A DNA stretch of 64,000 nt from Sistotremastrum niveocremeum HHB9708 (lineage: Eukaryota > Basidiomycota > Agaricomycetes > Sistotremastrales > Sistotremastraceae), in assembly GCA_001630475.1 (NCBI GenBank), contig KV419394.1:1400489-1464488 (forward strand), in the 5' to 3' direction. The notes beneath the pieces are model-generated. The model searched no databases, was not told the origin of the DNA, and worked only from the letters and a program-made list of their open reading frames with translations. The translations under genes were made by a program, and so were the position numbers. Shown here piece after piece: positions 54,044 to 64,000 of this stretch (position 1 is the stretch's first letter; every line of letters starts with the position of its first letter).

Positions 54044-54813
54044 CTAGATAGTAACGCATCTCCTTTGCTTCACAATCTTGTTCCATTTCCCTCGCATACT
54101 CTCTCGCAAAGCCAAGCTGAACACTTCTTGGACACCATCGCCTGTCTTTGACGAACATTCCACATATTTCGCACCGATCTCCCTGGCAAGTGCTGTTCCC
54201 TGTTCAGAGGAGATAGCACTTTGGCCCTGGGCCCCCAGCATTCTTCGAGTTTGGGCGTCGTTCCGCAAATCAATTTTTGTGCCAACAAGCAAGAGTGGAG
54301 TGCTCTCGCAGAAATGGGATACTTCAGGATACCACTGCGATACGCATCAGCATGATTCTGTGAAAGATAGACGTGACACGGTGACGACCTTATCCTGAAC
54401 GTTTGCCAAACTTGTTGGAAAATCGATTGCAAAGACGATTAAGATAACATCGCTTTCGGGGTAACTCAGAGGACGCAGACGATCGTACTCCTCCTGGCCT
54501 GCGGTATCCCACAATGCAAGTTCAATCGTTTTCCCTTCAAAGGTCACTTGAGTCACGTAATTTTCAAAAACGGTAGGTATGTATGCCTGAGGTGCAACCT
54601 CTTCAACATGAGAACATCGTACATGAGCACGTGAACTCACCTCCGGGAAGCGATTCTCAGCGTACACGATCAAAAGACAGGTCTTGGAACAACTTCAACT
54701 CAGATCTTGCATGGCAATCATTCCAAAATGCACCATGCCTTGCCTGTTCCACCATCACCGACTACGACTAGTTTTTTCTTCAGGTCTGGTCGCCTTACTG
54801 GTCGTTGATCCAT
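54044..54813 (-). CDS. Rho-family small GTPase
   Basis: A membrane-attached molecular switch controlling actin, polarity and the cell wall. [25 protein letters not shown] (G1 P-loop) is joined over a 56-nt GC-AG intron (54683-54738) to [15 protein letters not shown] second intron leads to the switch I effector [10 protein letters not shown]. Next come [22 protein letters not shown] (switch II), [22 protein letters not shown] (G4) and [10 protein letters not shown] (G5). The insert helix has [17 protein letters not shown]. The tail is KQRRCVTI, a polybasic CaaX box. All nucleotide-binding motifs are intact. The G5 segment reads CSSKT in place of CSAKT, a small change. It is nearest in feel to fungal Rho2/RhoA-type proteins, but I do not assign a subfamily. 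Confidence 0.92.
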
Positions 54814-55077
54814 GCCGTCGACCTCACGACGAACGCGCTGCCAGAGGTCGGATATTGAGCTTCAAGGAATAGGCTGAGATTAGAATGAAAGAGACCTCGG
54901 ACATGTACAGAGATTGCAAGGGGAGAACAGTGGTGGGCGATGTTGAGATTCTCAGTGAATGGTTGCAAACGCGCTCAGTTTGATGAGATGGATCGAGAGT
55001 GCGTCAAGCGCTGAAGCGGAGATCTAACAACTTGAATGCCTCCACTATCATACTCATAAGGCACAGCCATCATCTTC

Positions 55078-55823
55078 ATGTCCAATCCTAGTTCTGAGGG
55101 CCGCGATGACCTTCCCCGCATCTCGATCGAGACGATAAAGGATTGGGAAAAAATCAAGACTAATTTCTCCGAGGCTGTACAAACTTGTCTAGATGAAATT
55201 ATATCCTCAGGTCGCTCGAGCCATGTGCGTGAGGCAGTATCGGCCCACTTAACAGAGGTAGCAGTCTCTTCTTTTCAATCGAGGATCCAGAGTATGACTT
55301 GAATTAGTGGCAAAGTCGACTGGTGGATGCGGCTAGCCGCAATGTACGCGTCAACGGTCACAATCTTGAGGGCGACGGAGAAATCGACCGAGGTATTTGC
55401 AATGACTTTGTCAGTCATCGAATCACTAACGTCGTCGATCGCAGGTACAGAAATGTTCGACGAGGTCCTTGATAGACGAATCTGGTCTCTCAGTGAAGAA
55501 CGTATTGCCTGGGATAAAACACTGTCGCAACGGCGTCGCCAAGCACCGGCACAAGTGGAAGCATTGCTCACTGATCTGTTGGAACGTCAAGACGAGGCAG
55601 AGTCCCAGCATCATCCAGCACTAACGCCTCTCTCTGACGCTGTTCCTGAGAGTATGGATGCAACTTGCTTCCCAAATCCTGGTACTGACCGCATGTGTCA
55701 GGAAGCCTGCAGAATCTCGACAATATTAGCGGGGTTCAAGCCATCACGATGGAGTTGGTGTCCGAGCTCAATACGGCAAGCGCTCTCTTTAAGACTTTTC
55801 ATCATCGAATCTCACAGCCTTGA
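55078..55823 (+). CDS. Mis14/Nsl1-like kinetochore (Mis12 complex) subunit
   Basis: Mis14/Nsl1 belongs to the Mis12 complex, which links the inner centromere to Ndc80. Exon 1 is helical (IETIKDWEKIKTNFSEAVQTCLDEI). A 50-nt intron joins WQSRLVDAASRNVRVNGHNL, then MFDEVLDRRIWSLSEERIAWD, then KTLSQRRRQAPAQVEALLTDLLERQ. This opening of a DE-Leu helix followed by an RRRxxP-like element matches the Mis14 pattern. The last exon gives SLQNLDNISGVQAIT and a final amphipathic helix ending HHRISQP; TGA is at 55821-55823. Total length is about 200 residues, usual for the family. The call rests on weak motifs, so another coiled-coil protein remains possible. NUF2 of the partner Ndc80 complex lies at the other end of the window. 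Confidence 0.6.
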
Positions 55824-56228
55824 TAGACTGTCCCCCAGCTAGTTGAGAGGGCGGAGAGAGGGCAGATGGTGATTCAGGATGTAGCAATGGTGGAGTGAAC
55901 AGCGTCCTCACCGTCCTTTCACGACTTCTGGCCTGTTAATATAAAAAAATCGTCGAGGTTAAGATTTTCTGTAGCCTGCTTTCTTTTCTGTGCGTACTAT
56001 CGCTATATATCCATGTACAATCGTAACAATGTAATCGTTCGAGCACACCAGTACTGCCAACGTGCAACTGCCTCGACAGAGCCTCCTCGTGCGGGAAACG
56101 CGGTCACGTGCGACGCGTCAGCCGTTATCCTCATTCGAGGGAGACGTGAAGCCAAACCCAAACGACATACGTTGATCGTCCTGCGCCCTGTTGATCGTCT
56201 CCAAGCTTCGCTCTCGCGGATTATCCTC
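55824..56228. other. Intergenic region upstream of CTP1
   Basis: A 405-bp tandem gap. A frame in phase with CTP1 is open from an ATG at 56013, so a longer protein is possible, but the stretch reads as low-conservation sequence and holds the ACGCG/E-box motif. I treat it as the CTP1 promoter. Confidence 0.5.
56096..56118. promoter_or_regulatory. ACGCG/CACGTG composite motif plus ACGCGT box upstream of CTP1
   Basis: AAACGCGGTCACGTGCG at 56096-56112 matches the NUF2 upstream site in 16 of 17 positions. It is followed directly by a perfect MluI cell-cycle box ACGCGT (56113-56118). The pair lies about 110-133 bp before the CTP1 ATG at 56229. This suggests G1/S-type control. If translation starts at 56013 instead, the motif would be inside the coding region. 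Confidence 0.5.
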
Positions 56229-57828
56229 ATGACTGGGAAAGAGTGGGATCAAGACTTAGTCAAACAATGCCTATTGAATATCCTTCACCCAAACTCTTGC
56301 CCAAACTTGCAGGATTCCCCTCTCGACCATGTACCACCTATTGAATTCCCCAATGACTCTGAACATTATTCGCAGAGTATCCTCGACCTTGCTCATCAGG
56401 TTCGAGTCTGTTACGAGCAACTCAAGAATCAGATGGAGAATAGCCGTCAACAGAATGAAAGGTTGCAGGAGGAGCTACGGCGTAGGTCTACTATGGGTTA
56501 TACATGCCTCCAGAGCAAGGATGTAAGTGACGTGGACGCTGTTCTTCCGTCAGTCCTCTTTTTATCTCGAGAGAAATCATGGACTGAAGCATAATCCAGC
56601 TCGCAAGCGCTCTGCCCTCATGCCAATGAACTTCGGTCCTGTCAAATCAAGCTCAAATCCACCGAAATAAAATATGAACAATTGCTCTCGAAAAAGAGAG
56701 ACATATCACGTCGATGGAGAAAAGACATAGAGAAGTGGAAGAGATTCAAACACTGGATCTCAGAACTGAATGGAGACCTTCCTCAGATTTCGAACGCCCT
56801 CGTTTGTGATTATCTTCCTCATCACGAGCTTCGATGGACTAAACCGTCGCAGGAGTGTTCTCCGCTGCCAATCGAACAACTTGAACAACCCGAGAACATA
56901 ATTCTGCAAAATTCGTATCAAACATCTCACAGAACGCCATTTTCAAGTCTTGACAATCGAGGCTATCAGGATACCGAAGAAGGAAACAACGAGACCGTGG
57001 AATACAGATCGCAGGTTTGGTAGGTGACACAGTGGACAATTGGAGATTTGTCTTTAACACTCTTGCCAAGTTGTTCTCCACCAAGGCGTTCACCGCACGG
57101 TAACAACGCGGGGGCGGAACGTGTCTTTGAACCATCCGGGGATCCAAATTCAACATCAAATTCCGATATTGTGATAGACCAACAGAGAAAGCGAAGGGCC
57201 GACTTTTCTGAAACCCTCCAAAAGGTCAGCTCATAGCTTTGAGAAGGAGAGGCACGAGTCGACTCCATTATAAGAAACGACAACTCCACCGCTTGCTAGT
57301 GTCGCCTGTTGGCCTCGAAGACTCCATCATACAGAGAGAAGCAGCGCCAGGAGGGGGGTCACTCGATGGCGATTCTTGGCGTGATGATTCACTCGAGATA
57401 GCGATGTCAGTTTACAAACAATTTGTACCTGATCGGAATCCGCTCTGACCTCCTTCCAGGATGCAAGGATCTTCATCGGTTCAAACGACGACGCGACCAG
57501 CGTTGGTCGGCAGTAGCAGGGTAACTGCGACAGTCCCTCTTCAACCTCCGCGATGGAAGTCGCCCGGAAAGCAAACAATTTCGTCAGGATATCAAAAATC
57601 AGAGCGTCGTCTGGTAGGCAATGGCGGTCAGAGAGGTAGCTATATTTCTAGAGAGCAAACAAGGGCTGTGACACCGCCCCAGTTCTGGTAAGGTTTTCAA
57701 CCCAATCTGAATCTGCTCTAACTACCTTTAGGAATATCGGGTTTCCCGACACTCAACAGGTTAAGGCTATCAACGAACAAGCAGCACAGATGCATGCGGA
57801 GAAAGATCTTCTCATCAAACGCGTTTAA
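56229..57828 (+). CDS. CTP1: CtIP/Sae2/Ctp1-type DNA end-resection factor
   Basis: Ctp1/Sae2/CtIP activates the Mre11 nuclease to start resection of double-strand breaks. The N-terminal part is helical with a coiled-coil (HQVRVCYEQLKNQMENSRQQNERLQEEL), suited to the known tetramerisation of the family. The middle is disordered and Ser/Pro/Arg-rich. The diagnostic part is the C-terminus: splicing the last intron joins TPPQFW to NIGFPDTQQVKAINEQAAQMHAEKD. This is the SAE2/CtIP C-terminal P-x-FW-x-GFP motif, which binds DNA and carries the activating region. The stop is at 57826-57828. Several introns in between were placed only roughly. The start at 56229 (MTGKEWDQDLVKQ) is preferred over an in-frame ATG at 56013. 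It is convergent with GPI1, 140 bp apart. Confidence 0.8.
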
Positions 57829-57968
57829 TTTATGGTACCAATCCCGTGCACGCATGGTTTAATTGAGTTTGATTGCATACACAGTATATAGCAATGTACA
57901 CATTATCAAAGATTCGGCTCAAAGGAAACGGATATCATATGGTACAAGGAAGATGTATTTCCCGACTA

Positions 57969-60190
57969 TCACGTCGGTTGCAAATTGCCTGGGAGAGAAA
58001 TAGGCAGCGGTATCCATCCATTGTTGAACTGAGATGATCGATAAGTCATAAATATCAGCCGACTGTGTGAGCATGACTTACGAACTTGATCAAGTATCCC
58101 AACCAGAGATAAAGGGATGCTCTGGACGGAGATGAGGCTTAACGCCAGATTGTATGTCGATCGACTTACTTCCATTATGAAACTTCGGTCCGCTTGTACA
58201 GTATTGAACTTGAACACGATTCCACCTCAAACCATGTAAGACACGATAGGACTTTTATTTCACTCGTTCTACCTGGGATTCGTCCACTGTCCTTTATCCG
58301 GAGCATCAACACAAAAAGAGGGAAATGATTCAAGCATGTCGCCAGGCTTTGCAGAGCAACATGCAATACCAGCAATGCAATCTGAATCTATAGCAACTGA
58401 GATGAAGTTATTGAAGAGAACAGTCCACCTACCGCCACAAAGAAGGTATAATAAACGGAAACAGTCGGCAAAATGAAGGCCACTAATGCGAACAATATTG
58501 TACCCAAGAATAGTTGGTCGACATCGTAATCCCAGCTGTCGACCCGGCCCCGCAAAGGATTGCTTCGCTTCCCTGTTAACTTAGTCAACTCGTCTTGAAA
58601 ATGACGCTGATGACGAGGAATCCTCGCACCTCTGAACAGTTTGAACAGAGACACCACCATGAGCAACTGATGTCGGAAAAGTATAACGACCATGCTATAG
58701 CAGACGGTGAGGTGGAATGTGAGGATTCGCACACAATCAGATATAAGAGCAATAGCCATTGTAAGTCCGCCACTGCTGCAGATACCGATAGTCATAATAA
58801 TTCCGGGTAAACGTCCCACAATCCCCGATAAAAGTTCTAGCCAAAGATTATAAGATCATTGCAACAATTTCGAACCGGAAGCACTCACCACCCCACAAAC
58901 TGATGAACTGTAACATTGCGGAGACGAAAAATTTACTGAGCTCAGTATTCAGCTTCAGGCCCGCAGGCCAGTTGTCAAACCAGATTAACATAGACTGAAT
59001 CCATTCCACCGACAAAGACTTGACACGGAGTTAGAAGACTGACCAACAGACTCGCTTGCAACGTACCCGGATCCACCAATTCGCAGACGTTGCAAGGTGT
59101 TGCCTATTTTCAATGCAAAAGATTCCGAAACAGATACCCAGAATCATGTCGTTCAAAATTAACCAAATGTGACTTAGACAACTAGGGAGACAGTGAATGT
59201 CGTCCATAGGGTTCTTCACGTTGCTTACCGAATATATAAAACAAAGCGGGCTGGTGCGAGCGTATGGTCTTGACTAAAGTCATTATAATATCCCACGAGG
59301 CGATACACCTGTTCCGACCGTATAACGAGTTGACGGCCTACAGTCGGATTGGTCTTCTCGAGAGTAACCCCGATTTAGATCGAGAATCGTACCAAACGCA
59401 GAACGTTTGAGAATAATCTGTGGGATGTGCCGGTCGCAGAGCCCAGCAAAATACCAAGTCAACCGGTTTTGCACAGATGTAGTTTCCGGAAGTGATCGAC
59501 GAGTTTCTCTTTGTTCCGATGGCGTAACAATTTCCTTGATCAAAATGCCAATTTCCTGGCTGATATTGATCTGGCAGAGTTTCTAAGCAAGAGAGCCAAG
59601 AAAAAATGTAAACAACCTTGGCGATTACTTCAGCCATAGACCATGGTAACATGATGTCTGCCGTTGGTATTGAGGGCTCAATATACAAAGCCGAAACCGA
59701 ATGCGCCTTCGTCTTTGTAAAAGGCCAAATGTTTATGGGGCCGGTCGTATAGAACCTCATCTTCCGTAGACGTGGACGACGATAATGGATTAAAACACAA
59801 TCCTCTCTATGCATCATCATCAGAAACCGCCAGAAAAAGACAGGTATGTGCTGCACGTCAAAGACCATACAATAGACTTGTCTTGCTCGAACGTCAGAGT
59901 TACTTTCAAGGGGATGGAATGTCCCTGGATGGGCTGGGGAGACCTGCCGATGATACGTGGTGGCGAGATATCATATGCACTTGCCATTTGCTGAACACGA
60001 GGGTGATGAAGTGCCCGTCCTTCCTGTGGCAAATCAAAGAGGAAGCTGTCTGCGAAGTTGTAGGCCGTACCGTCTGTGTCGTTACCAAGCCAGCCACGAT
60101 GACGCAGGCTTCCGATATCCACCCATATATCATTCCCTCCTGATGTGCAAGGTCAGACGGCCAAAACAGCGTCGGCTTGTTGAGTATCAT
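57969..60190 (-). CDS. GPI1: GPI1/PIG-Q subunit of GPI-GlcNAc transferase
   Basis: Gpi1/PIG-Q is a membrane subunit of the complex that makes GlcNAc-PI, the first step of GPI-anchor synthesis on the ER. The N-terminus is MILNKPTLFWPSDLAHQEGMIYGW, as in fungal Gpi1. The conserved membrane domain includes the WFDNWPAGLKLNTELSKFFVSAMLQF region, SDCVRILTFHLTVCYSMVV, and FKLFRGARIP. The strongest block is GKRSNPLRGRVDSWDYDVDQLFLGTILF, followed by LVAFILPTVSVYYTFF. The last exons rebuild RIKDSGRIPGGIVFKFNTVQ and QSIPLSLVGILDQ, the typical C-terminal block. The stop is at 57969-57971. About ten short introns interrupt the gene. It is divergent from the PFK2/FBP2 gene, with 69 bp between starts. Some 5' junctions are approximate. 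Confidence 0.88.
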
Positions 60191-60259
60191 GACTTCATCG
60201 GGTACCGGTCGAAGCAGGCGCAGGTTTGACGCGCGATTCTGCCTCCGTTCTCGATTGCG

Positions 60260-62487
<2,228 letters not shown>

Positions 62488-62503
62488 TCAAGTGTTCTGC
62501 ATA

Positions 62504-63155
62504 GGGTTGTAACAATACAATATAGTATATCGCAATTGTATCAGATATTATATCATATTGTATCACGATACAGTATACTTTGCTCCAGAACCCAGATATT
62601 GCACAAATATCAATATATATCATTATATTGTGATATATTATGATATATATTAAGGGTCCAATAAGGGTCCCAAAGGGTCCTATTTGGGCTATTTTTGGGC
62701 CAGATTTGACCACTTTTGGGGTCAAATATCCAGTGTATGGCCCAATATACCTTCTAGCCTCTTGTATTGCCTCTATTTCAGTGCATTCCACCCTCCTGAG
62801 ACTGTGTTTGAGCCCCTGGAACAGTAGATTGTCAATATATTGGCAATATAACTGTGGTCTGACAGCAGTATATTGCACTTATATCACCCAGATATTGGTC
62901 AAATATTGGTCAAATATGAGATATTTGCCTATATCTGGCTTAATACAGCATGTAGAGGATGTATATTGACTTCATACACATAGAATTGACAGAATAAAGC
63001 TCCTTACATGGCAAAAATAGGCTATATATTGATTTTAAGGGAATGTATTGATATATATCAATATATATTGGTATATTGTATCACAATATCAGTATACAAT
63101 ATCAATATAAATGAAATGTGGGCAAAATATCGTATTATATTGTATTGTACAACCT
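62504..63155 (+). mobile_element. TA-flanked MITE-like element, copy 1
   Basis: A 652-bp AT-rich element with no gene, bounded by TA dinucleotides at 62502-62503 and 63156-63157. Its ends form imperfect terminal inverted repeats of about 20 bp: GGGTTGTAACAATACAATAT on the left, and AGGTTGTACAATACAATAT as the reverse complement of the right end. The inside is rich in ATAT/GATATATATC palindromes, GGGTCC(C) repeats near 62650-62670 and GGTCAAATATTGGTCAAATAT. A TA duplication and lack of a transposase suit a non-autonomous Tc1/mariner-type MITE. The left end lies 16 bp after the stop codon of the upstream gene. Confidence 0.6.
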
Positions 63156-63158
63156 TAG
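62943..63158. repeat. Left arm of a 216-bp perfect inverted repeat
   Basis: Positions 62943-63158 and 63785-64000 are reverse complements over all 216 bases that I compared by eye, with no mismatch or gap. The loop between the arms is 626 bp. The outer limit is set by the window edge, so the repeat may be longer. Confidence 0.8.
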
Positions 63159-63784
63159 CCCCAGATACCTCAAATTGACCCCCAAATTGACCCCAGATGA
63201 CCCCAAAATCACATCAGTTTTTATCAGTTTTGATTGATATTTTGCGATATTGCAAATTCTGGGAAGGGGCCGAAGGGCGATATTATCATATCATGATCAC
63301 CTCCAAAATCAGAATACTGATATCACATATCATATCACTTTGCGATATGATATATTATGATATGCAATATTTTGCAATATTTAATATCTGTTTTTGCAAC
63401 ACTAAGTTGCGGTCTTTTTGATTTCTGAAAATTAGGCAACTGGCAAGTATGACTGGCATGAGCCCCAAGGCATGACCATGACCACAGTCTGGTCACGAAT
63501 GGTCAGATATCAGTCAAGTTACGGTCATTTGGCGGTCGTGTGACCTGACTTCCAAACACTACCGATAATCAATTTTGCAGAACAACTGCAAAGGACATGG
63601 ACACTCATGATAATGAGCCATAGGCAAGGCCCAGCACTACTAGTCCCTACTACTACTAGTGCTAGACTGCTAGTACCAATTCAAGTATACTGTATTCCTG
63701 TAGTACTAGTAATACTAAACAAAGTGTATACAGTATACTGTGTACAAGCTCTTACAGGAATAGACACAATGTACTCATGCAGAA
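63159..63784. other. AT-rich spacer between the two element copies
   Basis: A 626-bp spacer with no supported gene. It contains runs of CCCCAAATTGACCCC-like short repeats at 63160-63205, ATATCATATCA palindromes around 63280-63370, GGTCA-rich DNA at 63480-63545 and a CTACTACTACTAGTGCTAG cluster near 63645-63665. The last two resemble arrays of short direct repeats and might belong to another, older element. Confidence 0.4.
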
Positions 63785-64000
63785 CTAAGGTTGTACAATA
63801 CAATATAATACGATATTTTGCCCACATTTCATTTATATTGATATTGTATACTGATATTGTGATACAATATACCAATATATATTGATATATATCAATACAT
63901 TCCCTTAAAATCAATATATAGCCTATTTTTGCCATGTAAGGAGCTTTATTCTGTCAATTCTATGTGTATGAAGTCAATATACATCCTCTACATGCTGTAT
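63785..64000. repeat. Right arm of a 216-bp perfect inverted repeat
   Basis: Partner of 62943-63158. Together the arms could form a long hairpin in DNA, or in any transcript crossing the region. Confidence 0.8.
63788..64000 (-). mobile_element. MITE-like element, copy 2, inverted and cut by the window edge
   Basis: The 213 bp from 63788 to the window edge are the exact reverse complement of 62943-63155 of copy 1. The identity runs three further bases into the flank (CTA/TAG). The visible end has the same AGGTTGTACAATACAATAT terminus next to TA at 63786-63787. The element must continue beyond 64000. Confidence 0.6.

Noticed and set aside
63600-63790. CTAGTACTAGTA-type repeats as a CRISPR-like or tandem array
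   Set aside because: The units are only a few bases, irregular and without unique spacers; the genome is eukaryotic.

Overview
This window is nuclear DNA of a filamentous basidiomycete, most likely an Agaricomycete. The genes are dense and interrupted by many introns of about 45-60 nt. The proteins are typically fungal: RecQ, Nuf2, class V myosin, Skt5, Pex6, Gpi1, a Zn2Cys6 factor and an ArAE/FUSC-like membrane protein. One tyrosine-kinase-like protein has a helical, MLKL-type N-terminus of the kind common in mushroom genomes. I see no rRNA, tRNA, CRISPR or prokaryotic feature. Intron placement was done by eye from splice signals, reading frame and family conservation, so gene ends are better supported than every internal junction.

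Layout, left to right. 0-5 kb: the 3' end of a DDX41-type RNA helicase, then a BLM/Sgs1-type RecQ helicase. 5-11 kb: NUF2 (kinetochore), an ING-family PHD reader, and an MLKL-like helical-bundle protein fused to a predicted pseudokinase. 11-20 kb: a single-pass membrane protein, CDC5/CEF1 (spliceosome), a Zn2Cys6 transcription factor and NUP37. 20-31 kb: myosin V, the ESCRT-III subunit VPS2/DID4 and COG4. 31-41 kb: a PHD+JmjC demethylase of the KDM2/JHDM1 type, a Skt5/Chs4 Sel1-repeat protein ending in a CaaX box, a polynucleotide kinase-phosphatase, an RG/GW-repeat protein and phosphoglycerate kinase. 40.5-42.6 kb: a gene-poor stretch with a few coding-like frames. 42.6-49 kb: an ArAE/FUSC-like transporter, a DUF202 protein and a PhoD-like phosphoesterase. 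49-60 kb: PEX6, PIG-X, a Rho GTPase, a Mis14/NSL1-like kinetochore subunit, a CtIP/Sae2/Ctp1 resection factor and GPI1. 60-62.5 kb: 6-phosphofructo-2-kinase/fructose-2,6-bisphosphatase. 62.5-64 kb: AT-rich DNA holding two inverted copies of a TA-flanked, MITE-like element.

Themes. Three DNA-repair genes (RecQ, PNKP, Ctp1), two kinetochore genes (NUF2, Mis14-like), two GPI-anchor genes (PIG-X, GPI1), two glycolysis-related genes (PGK, PFK2/FBP2) and two exocytosis or cell-wall genes (myosin V, Skt5) share the window. I see no cluster logic beyond chance, but NUF2 and CTP1 share a 17-bp promoter sequence with one mismatch.

The most interesting points are the MLKL-like pseudokinase whose catalytic HRD aspartate reads as Asn, two very small exons (3 nt in RecQ, 8 nt in the pseudokinase), several GC-AG introns, very compact head-to-head gene pairs (one with overlapping start codons), and the identical inverted element copies at the right edge.
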